A stretch of DNA of 24,554 nucleotides from CAZLFQ01 sp964625465 (GTDB taxonomy: Bacteria > Pseudomonadota > Alphaproteobacteria > Rickettsiales > Midichloriaceae). The notes below the pieces were generated by a model. That model saw only the letters and a program-made list of their open reading frames with translations, was not told where the DNA came from and searched no databases. The DNA is taken from contig CAZVFD010000021.1 in the NCBI GenBank assembly GCA_964625465.1, positions 1 to 24,554 on the forward strand, given 5' to 3'. The translations under genes and the position numbers were made by a program. This document shows positions 8,120 through 14,801 of the stretch, one piece after another; the stretch's first letter is position 1, and the number at the start of each line of letters is the position of its first letter.

Positions 8120-8692
8120 TCATATTTCAGAATGTAAAGTCGTGTTTGCAGTTTCATGGCTGCTAGCAACTAATGCGGGCTCTTTTGAAGGTACGACATG
8201 ATAAGTGGCAATTATTGTATCATTAGTACTTTTTATGAATTTTTGAATATCTTGCTCTAACTGGAAGCTTCTTGATTGCTCTTTATAAATCTTATTGCAC
8301 TCAGCAATACTTGAACTCAAATACGATACCCACTCGCTCTCCGTTGCAGCGTTAGTTGTAGATAGTGTAACCCCTGTAAGATAACTTATATTAATTGTAA
8401 ATGGCGATGTGTAATCTACATCCTGAACCAATAGGTCATTGCCTGCTGTGGTAAAAATTGACACAAAGCAATTCGCTTTGTCCGCTGCATATAAATTTGG
8501 AGCTGCTTGAGATGCAACGTTAATAAATCTGATCATATCAACCGAATTCAAGCCAAATGCAGAAAGCTTTCCATCAATGAAGGTATCAATAGGTGCATAT
8601 GTCGTTCTATTTAAGACTGTATCAATCGTGACGTACGGATGTGCAGTCATAAAATCTTGTTCTATAGGCCTAAGGGTTTTCATGTAATTCAT
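8120..8692 (-). CDS. Orphan protein encoded between fau and virB8
   Basis: I do not recognise this 190-residue protein. It has no signal peptide and no membrane helix. The sequence is moderately polar, rich in Thr/Ser/Ala, with a probable helical segment near 130-160 (AECNKIYKEQSRSFQLEQDIQKFIKS) and a Ser/Thr-rich C-terminal end (ASSHETANTTLHSEI). GGAGTG sits 4 nt before the ATG, so translation is well supported. It lies 33 bp after fau and 82 bp before virB8 on the same strand, so it is probably co-transcribed with the secretion genes. It could be an accessory factor or substrate of the secretion system, or have nothing to do with it. Confidence 0.6.
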   Translation of the reverse strand: MNYMKTLRPIEQDFMTAHPYVTIDTVLNRTTYAPIDTFIDGKLSAFGLNSVDMIRFINVASQAAPNLYAADKANCFVSIFTTAGNDLLVQDVDYTSPFTINISYLTGVTLSTTNAATESEWVSYLSSSIAECNKIYKEQSRSFQLEQDIQKFIKSTNDTIIATYHVVPSKEPALVASSHETANTTLHSEI

Positions 8693-8725
8693 ATTTCACT
8701 CCAAAAAAATATACCAATCAAAATG

Positions 8726-9265
8726 TTATGGAGAAATTTTTTTGATTGCAACTTCATTTATCACATAATCGACTTTTTTATCCCAATCATCTGTTTCAAT
8801 CTTGTCTAATTCCTGCGCTGAAAATGCCACCAATACTGTTGTGGCATTAGTTAGCTTCGCTAAAGCTCTATCATAGTAGCCAGCTCCATAGCCTATTCTA
8901 TGACCTTCTAGGTCATACGCAAGACATGGTAAAATAACTAGGTCTGGGATAATAGTTTCACACGATTCAATAGGCTCGTAACAATACTTATTTTTTTCCA
9001 CAAAATCACCAGCTTGCCACCTTTTAAAAACTAGGTTATTTCCATCAATTCGAGGGAGACAAGTCTTTTTAAAAGCACATTTCTCCAGTGTTTTAAGTAT
9101 CGACACCTCAGATTTGATTGGGTAATACCCAGCAATCACCGTATGTTCGCTATTTTCTAGGAAATCTATAAGCCTCAAATTTATTGATTCCTCAGCAATC
9201 TTGCGGTCTTCAAAGCCTATTCCTTCACGTATAACCCTCATTTTTCTTCGCGCTAAGTCTTTCAT
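8726..9265 (-). CDS. fau: 5-formyltetrahydrofolate cyclo-ligase
   Basis: The enzyme converts 5-formyltetrahydrofolate to 5,10-methenyltetrahydrofolate using ATP, returning a storage folate to one-carbon metabolism. The 179-residue length fits the family. Signatures seen are an early basic stretch (LARRKMRVIREGI), IAGYYPIKSEVSI (44-56), LPRIDGNNLVFKRW (70-83), PDLVILPCLAYD and the diagnostic GHRIGYGAGYYDR (121-133), which binds ATP phosphates. It is first in a minus-strand run leading to virB8-virB9 and is divergent from ctrA with only 77 bp between the start codons, so the two promoters must be packed together. No strong Shine-Dalgarno is visible; a later in-frame ATG at codon 9 is a possible alternative start. 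Confidence 0.92.
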   Translation of the reverse strand: MKDLARRKMRVIREGIGFEDRKIAEESINLRLIDFLENSEHTVIAGYYPIKSEVSILKTLEKCAFKKTCLPRIDGNNLVFKRWQAGDFVEKNKYCYEPIESCETIIPDLVILPCLAYDLEGHRIGYGAGYYDRALAKLTNATTVLVAFSAQELDKIETDDWDKKVDYVINEVAIKKISP

Positions 9266-9282
9266 AAAAAAAGAAATTTAAA

Positions 9283-9311
9283 TTGTAATATGCTTTTTTT
9301 AACAATACTAT
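9283..9311 (+). promoter_or_regulatory. Sigma-70-like promoter of ctrA
   Basis: TTGTAA (9283-9288) and TACTAT (9306-9311) are separated by 17 nt. Transcription would start near 9318, about 25 nt before the ctrA ATG. A small inverted repeat AACCT/AGGTT (9321-9325 with 9334-9338) overlaps the weak ribosome binding site. No TTAA-N7-TTAA box is present here, so autoregulation by CtrA is not evident. Confidence 0.55.
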
Positions 9312-9342
9312 AAAAGTATGAACCTAATCAAACAGGTTATTT

Positions 9343-10056
9343 ATGAGAGTGCTAATAATTGAAGATAATTCTTCAACAGCCAAGACAGTTGAACTTGCCT
9401 TAGCAAAAGAGGGGATCGTCTGTGACATCGTTGTTCTAGGCCAAGAAGGTCTGGAAATAACCAAATTATATGAATATGGGTTAATCATCTTGGATTTAAT
9501 GCTTCCTGATATGCATGGCTATGATGTGCTGAAAAAAATAAGAACTTCTAAAATGAATGTTCCTGTCTTGATTTTATCAGGACTTGGGGATTCTGAACAA
9601 AAAGTAAAAGGACTGGGTTTTGGAGCTGATGATTATCTGACAAAACCATTTAATATAAGCGAGCTTGTGGCGCGCGTGAAAGCTATTACTAGAAGGTCAA
9701 AAGGCCATTCTGAATCAATGGTTGAGATTGCGGATTTAAGAATTAATCTTGATTCCCACACATCATCAATTGGCAACAAGCCTCTTCATCTTACTTCTAA
9801 GGAGCAATCTGTGCTTGAATTACTTGCTCTACACAAAGGCCAAGTAGTTACAAAAGAACAGTTTTTGACACACTTGTATAATGGAATTCACGAACCTGAA
9901 CTCAAAATCATCGACGTGTTTGTATGCAAGATGCGTAAGAAACTATTTGAGGCTTCAAATAAAAACTATCTTGAAACTGTCTGGGGTCGCGGTTATGTTC
10001 TGAAGCATCCTGATCAGATACCTGAGAACCAACGCAAAATTGCTGAAAATGAATAG
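9343..10056 (+). CDS. ctrA: Cell-cycle response regulator CtrA
   Basis: This is an OmpR-family regulator of 237 residues. The receiver domain (1-120) has the acidic pocket Glu7-Asp8, phosphoacceptor Asp51 in ILDLMLPDMHG (the same number as in Caulobacter CtrA), Ser79 in LILSG and Lys101 in DDYLTKPF. The winged-helix domain (about 125-232) contains HLTSKEQSVLELL, TKEQFLTHLYNG, EPELKIIDVFVCKMRKKL and ETVWGRGYVL, which identify CtrA specifically. CtrA is phosphorylated through a phosphorelay and binds TTAA-N7-TTAA; two excellent sites are present in this window. The protein ends in AENE and lacks the two C-terminal alanines that target Caulobacter CtrA to ClpXP. The stop codon overlaps the dsbD start (ATGAATAG), which suggests translational coupling. 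Confidence 0.95.
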   Translation: MRVLIIEDNSSTAKTVELALAKEGIVCDIVVLGQEGLEITKLYEYGLIILDLMLPDMHGYDVLKKIRTSKMNVPVLILSGLGDSEQKVKGLGFGADDYLTKPFNISELVARVKAITRRSKGHSESMVEIADLRINLDSHTSSIGNKPLHLTSKEQSVLELLALHKGQVVTKEQFLTHLYNGIHEPELKIIDVFVCKMRKKLFEASNKNYLETVWGRGYVLKHPDQIPENQRKIAENE

Positions 10057-11821
10057 TCTTAAAAGTTACCTGATAGCATTACTGATTGTGTGCTTGTCCT
10101 CTGTTTGCGTATTCGCTCTAGAGCCAAACCCGACACCAATAAAGGTCGATCTAAAGCCATCCAGCTATACAGATAACAAGCTTGAAATGCGTTTGCATAT
10201 GTCTATCCCAGATGGCTGGAAGGTTTATGCTCCAGATCCAGGTGATACAGGCTTACCATTAGATCTACAACTATCTGGCACTACAAATATGAAGGATTTT
10301 GTCGTGCAATGGCCTAAATCAGAATTGATGATTGATAAATTTGGCAACGAAGAATTAAAGACTAATGTTTTTACACACGAAATGGTCGCGGTGGTTACAT
10401 TAACACCACAAAATCCTAAAGAAAAAGTACTTGTAAAAGCAAAACTAAGTTTTGGCGCATGTGAAAAAATTTGTATTGCTGCTACTGAAAACTTTCAATT
10501 TGAAGTACAGCCTAATTTTTTAGGTCATAATTCAACTGACCAGAATTTGAGTCATAAAAAACAGTGCTCTCCAAATAAAATGTCAAATTTGTATCCTGAT
10601 TACCCATTTTATATAATCTTACTCTTCGCTTTAGCAGGTGGGATAATTTTAAACCTAATGCCATGCGTCTTGCCAGTACTTGCTCTGAAGCTATTAAATA
10701 TTGTTAAATACGCAGGATTATCAAAAAAGGATATAACCATAAATTTGCTAGCGACTTCCTCGGGTATTATTTTTATGTTCCTAATTTTAGCTGGCATAAC
10801 AATAGTCTTAAAAACACTTGGAGTGAANNNNNNNNNNGTGAACTTTGGTTGGGGCTTTCAATTTCAAGAGCCTTGGTTCTTAATATTCATTGCTATTATA
10901 CTATTAGCATTTGCCTCGAACTTATGGGGCGATTATGAAATTTCACTACCTCAATGGCTGGCGAACTCAAGTACACCGAAGAAGCAAAGTGAGCACTCAA
11001 TACACAATAGTTTTGCTGCAGGTGCTTTTGCAACAGTATTGGCCACACCCTGCACTGCCCCATTTTTATCAGTTAGTATAGCATTCGCACTGAGTCAAAG
11101 TGAATTTATGATTTTATTGATATACTGCACAGTCGGAATCGGCATGGCTTTACCCTATCTGCTTTTAGCTGCGACCCCAAAAGCTCTATCAATCTTACCG
11201 AAACCTGGAAAGTGGATGATAACACTGAAAAAATTCTTCGCAGTTCTGCTTATAATAACTTTAGTTTGGATACTTTACGTGTTGTATTATCAGATCAGTA
11301 CTTTCTCACTTTTGATACTAGTTGGCAGCTTAGTCATATTTAAATTCGTACTCTCAAGAACTTTTAAAAACAAAATCATTAGTATTGTTTTAATTATTTT
11401 GGCCACCACAGGTGTTTTGTTCCTTCCTCAATTTATGGAGAGAAATGTGGTTAAGAGCGAGATGTATCACTCTTCTTTATGGGAAGATTTTAGCCAAACA
11501 AAATTAGACGAATATGTTAGCAACGGAAAATTTGTTTTAGTGGATATTACAGCCGAATGGTGCCTTATTTGCAAAAGCAATAAATTCTTTGTTTTAGAAA
11601 GAGCTGATATTTTAGATTTCTTTAAAAAGAATAATATAATTTTAATGCGCGGCGATTATACCAATCACTCTGAAGAACTTCTACATTTTCTACAAAAACA
11701 CAACCGCCCTGGAATACCACTTAATGTGATGTACGGGCCCAAAAATAAGCAAGGAATAGTTCTTCCAGAAATCCTAACAAAGGAATCTGTTATTGGAGCG
11801 TTCAAAGATTGCTGCTCATAA
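10049..11821 (+). CDS. dsbD: Thiol:disulfide interchange protein DsbD (ScsB-like), with an assembly gap
   Basis: The product carries electrons from cytosolic thioredoxin across the inner membrane to periplasmic disulfide partners. All three parts are present. A signal peptide (1-23) leads to an alpha domain with Cys138 and Cys142 (FGACEKIC). The membrane domain (about 186-465) has the conserved LMPCVLPVLALK (Cys206) and TPCTAPFL (Cys335). The C-terminal thioredoxin fold has WCLICK (Cys505, Cys508). The start is placed at the ATG at 10049, overlapping the ctrA stop by 8 bases; an in-frame TTG at 10040 adds three residues. Ten Ns at 10828-10837 interrupt the gene but keep the frame. They are flanked by GTGAA on both sides, and removing N10 plus one copy restores LGVNFGWGFQFQEP, so the true gene is probably 15 bp shorter. 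The residue numbers given after the gap include the Ns. Confidence 0.92.
   Translation: MNSLKSYLIALLIVCLSSVCVFALEPNPTPIKVDLKPSSYTDNKLEMRLHMSIPDGWKVYAPDPGDTGLPLDLQLSGTTNMKDFVVQWPKSELMIDKFGNEELKTNVFTHEMVAVVTLTPQNPKEKVLVKAKLSFGACEKICIAATENFQFEVQPNFLGHNSTDQNLSHKKQCSPNKMSNLYPDYPFYIILLFALAGGIILNLMPCVLPVLALKLLNIVKYAGLSKKDITINLLATSSGIIFMFLILAGITIVLKTLGVXXXXVNFGWGFQFQEPWFLIFIAIILLAFASNLWGDYEISLPQWLANSSTPKKQSEHSIHNSFAAGAFATVLATPCTAPFLSVSIAFALSQSEFMILLIYCTVGIGMALPYLLLAATPKALSILPKPGKWMITLKKFFAVLLIITLVWILYVLYYQISTFSLLILVGSLVIFKFVLSRTFKNKIISIVLIILATTGVLFLPQFMERNVVKSEMYHSSLWEDFSQTKLDEYVSNGKFVLVDITAEWCLICKSNKFFVLERADILDFFKKNNIILMRGDYTNHSEELLHFLQKHNRPGIPLNVMYGPKNKQGIVLPEILTKESVIGAFKDCCS
10828..10837. other. 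Assembly gap (10 Ns) inside dsbD
   Basis: Ten unknown bases sit between GGAGTGAA and GTGAACTTTGG. The same five bases GTGAA end the left side and begin the right side, as expected when overlapping contig ends are joined with a placeholder instead of being merged. Confidence 0.95.
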
Positions 11822-11859
11822 AGAGAGGCAGCCTCGATGGCAGAAAAGTACGGTGTCAT

Positions 11860-11985
11860 TCCCACGAAAGTGCACTACTGTCTGGAAAGAGTTTTGATGG
11901 GATGACCGTAGTAGCGACCCCGTCACCCCGAACTCGTTTCGGGGTCTGTCTTTTTTAGATGCTGAATCAAGTTCCACATGACATT
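11860..11985. repeat. Cluster of eroded interspersed palindromes
   Basis: The gene-free stretch 11822-12084 contains three worn repeat units in a row. The first begins GTCATTCCCACGAAAGTG (about 11860). The second is a good hairpin, ACCCCGAA/TTCGGGGT (11925-11932 with 11938-11945, 5-nt loop). The third, AGATGCTGAATCAAGTTCC (about 11956), looks like a mutated half of a CCTGAATCAAGTTCAGG palindrome. The text matches dispersed palindromes common between genes in Rickettsiales-like genomes. No coding sequence is supported here. Confidence 0.6.
11925..11956 (+). terminator. dsbD: Hairpin plus T-tract after dsbD
   Basis: An 8-bp GC-rich stem (11925-11945) is followed 5 nt later by TTTTTT (11951-11956). 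It lies about 100 nt after the dsbD stop and belongs to a repeat cluster, so it may serve as the rho-independent end of the ctrA-dsbD transcript. Confidence 0.45.
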
Positions 11986-12084
11986 ACAGAAAAATTTGCC
12001 CTCAACGCACACATTAATTCCTGTCTTCTCTGTCAAAACCTTCTGTACTGCTCCGAGAAGTGTGCAGAGGTGGGTTTTTCAATT

Positions 12085-12336
12085 TCAGTCTTGTAACACC
12101 AGAGTCTTATGTGCGCCATCACATATGACACCCAACTTAGACTGCTTGCACCCACAGAACCCGACTAACTTACTTTCAGAAGCTACATACTCCACTGGAC
12201 TAAAGCCAGTTCCGGCATGGGAACCATCGCAAAATGGTTGTGTTTGGCTTAGACCACATGCACACCACTTATAAGTTTTACCTTGCTCTACTTCTACTTT
12301 AATTGATTTTTCCGACGCTATTTTTGGGAGCTTCAT
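12085..12336 (-). CDS. CDGSH iron-sulfur protein with two metal sites
   Basis: This 83-residue protein carries two CDGSH motifs, each able to hold a [2Fe-2S] cluster with three Cys and one His. Site 1 is CACGLSQTQPFCDGSH (Cys25, Cys27, Cys36, His40). Site 2 is CGCKQSKLGVICDGAH (Cys61, Cys63, Cys72, His76), with the usual Ser changed to Ala. This is the bacterial tandem (MitoNEET-related) form. Roles proposed for the family are electron or cluster transfer; the partner is unknown. AAGG is placed 8 nt before the ATG. It is last in the compact rnhA operon, 10 bp after the preceding stop. Confidence 0.9.
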   Translation of the reverse strand: MKLPKIASEKSIKVEVEQGKTYKWCACGLSQTQPFCDGSHAGTGFSPVEYVASESKLVGFCGCKQSKLGVICDGAHKTLVLQD

Positions 12337-12346
12337 ATATTGACCT

Positions 12347-12790
12347 TCATTGTTTAAATGTTATTCCAGCGTGCAAATGCCCGCTATTATGCTTAGCACG
12401 GATTGCTGCTTGCGTGGCTGCATCTAATCCCTTAAGTGTTAAAGTGATTTCCATCGCATTTGGATCACGACCATTCAACTTTTTTTCTACAGTCAAAAGA
12501 GCATTATCAATCAACGTGAGGCAAACATTACCTAAAGCTGTAGTTGCAGCCATGCAATATGCATTAAAATTACAGTCATCGCTAAACAACCTTTTTCCAT
12601 TCGGGTCGCAATCCCCAGTAAATGCGCGCCAAGTTTCATATGCAAAAATTGGAACACCAAAATACCTACTATACGCTACTAAATTTCTTAGTGCATTAAT
12701 CATAAATAACTGCAATGAAGGGAGAGGTTGTTTGAAATCCTTAGCTTCAGCTTGTTGTTTATCGTGATGTATTTCTTTTTTTCTATGCAT
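12347..12790 (-). CDS. Orphan protein in the rnhA operon
   Basis: I do not recognise this protein. From the ATG at 12790 it has 147 residues; an in-frame TTG at 12847 would add 19 hydrophobic residues and close the gap to the upstream gene to 8 bp, but has no ribosome binding site. The N-terminus is His/Lys-rich (HRKKEIHHDKQ), followed by probable helices (LPSLQLFMINALRNLVAY, MAATTALGNVCLTLIDNALL) and a conserved-looking C-terminal part (LKGLDAATQAAIRAKHNSG). The hydrophobic helices are too polar to be clear membrane spans. It lies 10 bp before the CDGSH gene on the same strand and is probably co-transcribed. The overlapping frame on the other strand is less protein-like. Confidence 0.5.
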   Translation of the reverse strand: MHRKKEIHHDKQQAEAKDFKQPLPSLQLFMINALRNLVAYSRYFGVPIFAYETWRAFTGDCDPNGKRLFSDDCNFNAYCMAATTALGNVCLTLIDNALLTVEKKLNGRDPNAMEITLTLKGLDAATQAAIRAKHNSGHLHAGITFKQ

Positions 12791-12855
12791 TTGCAAATTA
12801 TCAATATGGTTGTTGCAGTAGTATAGAAATGATAGCAAATAAATCAAAAGTAAAT

Positions 12856-13356
12856 TTACTTGGATATGTCTTTGGATCTTTCAGATTTACTTCTTCTAAC
12901 CCTTTCCCTCAGACCGTCATTACAACCAAACTCAACACACATCGACTTCCTTTCGGAACGAGAGGAACGGGGCAGGCATTGAACCATTGATTTACCATAC
13001 ATGTCCAATGAAACCTTTTTTGTAGTTTTCACACCAGAAACTTCTTCATAAGACTCAAATTCATCATCACTATCATACATGTCCAATAAAACCTTTTTTG
13101 TAGTTTTCACACCAGAAACTTCTTCACAAGACTCAAATTCATCATCACTATCACAACGAGCAATTTCACTTTTTTTAAATTGTTTCCCATCTCTATCAGG
13201 AGAAGAACTAAGAGAAGATGTAGAGCAATTTAAAATCTCTGATGCTCCACTATCATTCAACCCCATTTTCTTTAGTATTCTGTCAGCTGAAAGTTGCAAC
13301 GAGTTACCACTCAGCGAACCAGCGATCATTCCAGATCCACGTCCACTATCATTCAT
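12856..13356 (-). CDS. Disordered repeat protein with Arg/Ser-rich tail, candidate effector
   Basis: The 166-residue product has no recognisable domain. It is dominated by Ser, Asp, Glu and Lys. The centre holds two tandem copies of a 26-residue unit (DSDDEFES.EEVSGVKTTKK plus V.LDMY), encoded by 78-bp DNA copies that are nearly identical (about 12997-13152). The C-terminus is basic and Arg/Ser-rich (GLRERVRRSKSERSKDISK). Its ATG overlaps the rnhA stop (TAATG), and AGGGG lies about 9 nt upstream, so it is translated as part of the rnhA operon. Recent repeat duplication, disorder and a positively charged end resemble substrates of VirB/D4-type secretion, but this is inference. Confidence 0.6.
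   Translation of the reverse strand: MNDSGRGSGMIAGSLSGNSLQLSADRILKKMGLNDSGASEILNCSTSSLSSSPDRDGKQFKKSEIARCDSDDEFESCEEVSGVKTTKKVLLDMYDSDDEFESYEEVSGVKTTKKVSLDMYGKSMVQCLPRSSRSERKSMCVEFGCNDGLRERVRRSKSERSKDISK
12997..13152 (-). repeat. Two tandem 78-bp direct repeats
   Basis: The block ATGTCCAAT.AAACC begins at 13001 and again at 13079, a period of 78 bp. The copies differ at only a few positions, which indicates recent duplication. They keep the reading frame of the host gene and encode the 26-residue acidic-then-basic unit. Confidence 0.85.
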
Positions 13357-13784
13357 TATAAAATCCCCTTTATTGCCTCGCGCGCTAGGATATCAGCTTT
13401 TTCATTATATTCAACCCCGCTATGCCCCCTAACCCACTTCCACTGAATATCGTGTTTAGATGATTCTTCCAGCAACTCCTTCCAAAGCTCTATATTTTTT
13501 ACTTTTCCGTTATTCCAATTCTTTCTAAGCCAGTCCTTTATCCAAACTGTAATACCATTTTTAACGTATTGACTGTCGGTATGAATAACAATTTTGACTT
13601 TCTTTTTTACGCTCTTAATTGCCTCAATCGCGGCTCTTAACTCCATGCGATTATTTGTAGTATTAAGTTCAGCTCCTGAGATTTCTTTTTCTTTATCACC
13701 CCAAATTAGCACTGCCCCCCAACCTCCAGGGCCTGGGTTACCACTACATGCTCCATCACAATATATATGAAGTTCTTTCTCCAT
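13356..13784 (-). CDS. rnhA: Ribonuclease HI
   Basis: The enzyme cleaves the RNA strand of RNA-DNA hybrids in the cytosol. The 142-residue protein keeps all active-site residues: Asp10 in IYCDGACSGNPGPGGWG, Glu48 in NNRMELRAA, Asp70 in IHTDSQYV (numbers equal to the E. coli enzyme), His in VRGHSG and Asp in EKADILAR. The basic handle segment (WIKDWLRKNWNNGKVKN) is also present. Length is slightly shorter than E. coli at the C-terminus. It heads a compact minus-strand operon and its stop overlaps the next start (TAATG). Confidence 0.96.
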   Translation of the reverse strand: MEKELHIYCDGACSGNPGPGGWGAVLIWGDKEKEISGAELNTTNNRMELRAAIEAIKSVKKKVKIVIHTDSQYVKNGITVWIKDWLRKNWNNGKVKNIELWKELLEESSKHDIQWKWVRGHSGVEYNEKADILAREAIKGIL

Positions 13785-13876
13785 GAACGCTCTCTACCTC
13801 AAAAAATTGCCAAACTCAACGATGTGAACTATTCTCTCATTATATTTTTTTAGAATCAATCACCAAGAAAGGAAAA

Positions 13877-14743
13877 CTACCTATTCTCCCATTTTATCTG
13901 TTGAGATGCAACATACAGCGTACAAGGAACTATGATTAATGTTCCAATATATGTCGCCATAGCTGGAACTTCGCTAAACACTATAAACCCTACAAATGCT
14001 GAGAGAACTAATTCTAAATATCTATATGGTGCTACAGCTGAAGCCTGTACGAAGCTAAACGCTTTTAGTAAGCAATATAATATTAAATTACTTCCAGCCC
14101 CCAAAATTGCCAACAAAATCAATTGGTGAGTTGTAATGTCCTGCCAAAACAGCATCGCTGGGTATACACCAAGAACAGAGGTCACAACTGCAGAGTAGAA
14201 TAACATGCTTAGCATAGATTCTTTCGCTACATATTTTTTATTAATAATGTCTAAACTTGCAAACATCACTGAAGATAGGAGAAGAATCAAAGCGAATGGC
14301 TCAAAAGCTTCATGAACTGGGTTAAACACAATCACTACTCCCACAAAACCTACCAGTGTAACAGCCCACAGCCTTCCGGAAACTTTTTCTCCTAAGAAAA
14401 TTGGTGCCATTATCAAAATAAACAAAGGTATAGTAAATGTCATAATAGTTGCAGTTGCAATTGGCACCAGATTTAAACCCAAAATCCAAATAGCAATACC
14501 AAAATATAACAAAGAGCCACGCACAACATGCATAACTAATCTATTGGTATGGAAGGACTTTGCTCCACCATAAATCATAAATGGCAACAGTGACAACATG
14601 CCAAAGAAACAACGACAGAAAGTTGTTTGAGCAAAATGCAGGTCTGAACCTACATATTTAGCAATCACGTCATTTAAATTGCTGATTACTAGGCTAAGAA
14701 TAAACCAAGCAATTCCCACTATATATTTTTGGCCTTTTGTCAT
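13877..14743 (-). CDS. sam: DMT-family permease, likely S-adenosylmethionine transporter
   Basis: The protein has 288 residues and about ten membrane helices arranged as two EamA repeats. It follows the rickettsial Sam transporter closely along its length, including the N-terminal GIAWFILSLVISNLNDVIAK, HVVRGSLLYFG, LDIINKKYVAKESMLSMLF, LLKAFSFVQASAVAPYRYLE and a C-terminal IIVPCTLY. Sam imports host S-adenosylmethionine, probably by exchange for S-adenosylhomocysteine, letting intracellular bacteria live without making it. The substrate is inferred from this similarity as I recall it. The gene has its own strong promoter overlapping the end of the upstream orphan gene. Confidence 0.82.
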   Translation of the reverse strand: MTKGQKYIVGIAWFILSLVISNLNDVIAKYVGSDLHFAQTTFCRCFFGMLSLLPFMIYGGAKSFHTNRLVMHVVRGSLLYFGIAIWILGLNLVPIATATIMTFTIPLFILIMAPIFLGEKVSGRLWAVTLVGFVGVVIVFNPVHEAFEPFALILLLSSVMFASLDIINKKYVAKESMLSMLFYSAVVTSVLGVYPAMLFWQDITTHQLILLAILGAGSNLILYCLLKAFSFVQASAVAPYRYLELVLSAFVGFIVFSEVPAMATYIGTLIIVPCTLYVASQQIKWENR

Positions 14744-14772
14744 TGTGTATACTTTTATTTAATATTCGAAGT

Positions 14773-14801
14773 ATTATACAGGTAAACAATCTGTTTGTCT
14801 A
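14773..14801 (-). promoter_or_regulatory. Sigma-70-like promoter of the SAM-type permease
   Basis: On the minus strand TAGACA (14801-14796) and a perfect TATAAT (14778-14773) are separated by 17 nt. This gives a leader of about 20-25 nt before the ATG at 14743. The -35 overlaps the stop codon of the preceding gene. Confidence 0.7.

Noticed and set aside
10609..10797. Minus-strand ORF inside dsbD
   Set aside because: It is the antisense shadow of the dsbD membrane domain.
12303..12767. 154-codon plus-strand frame opposite the orphan gene in the rnhA operon
   Set aside because: It starts inside the CDGSH gene, is Cys/Leu/Ser-rich in a way typical of antisense translation, and conflicts with a tight minus-strand operon.
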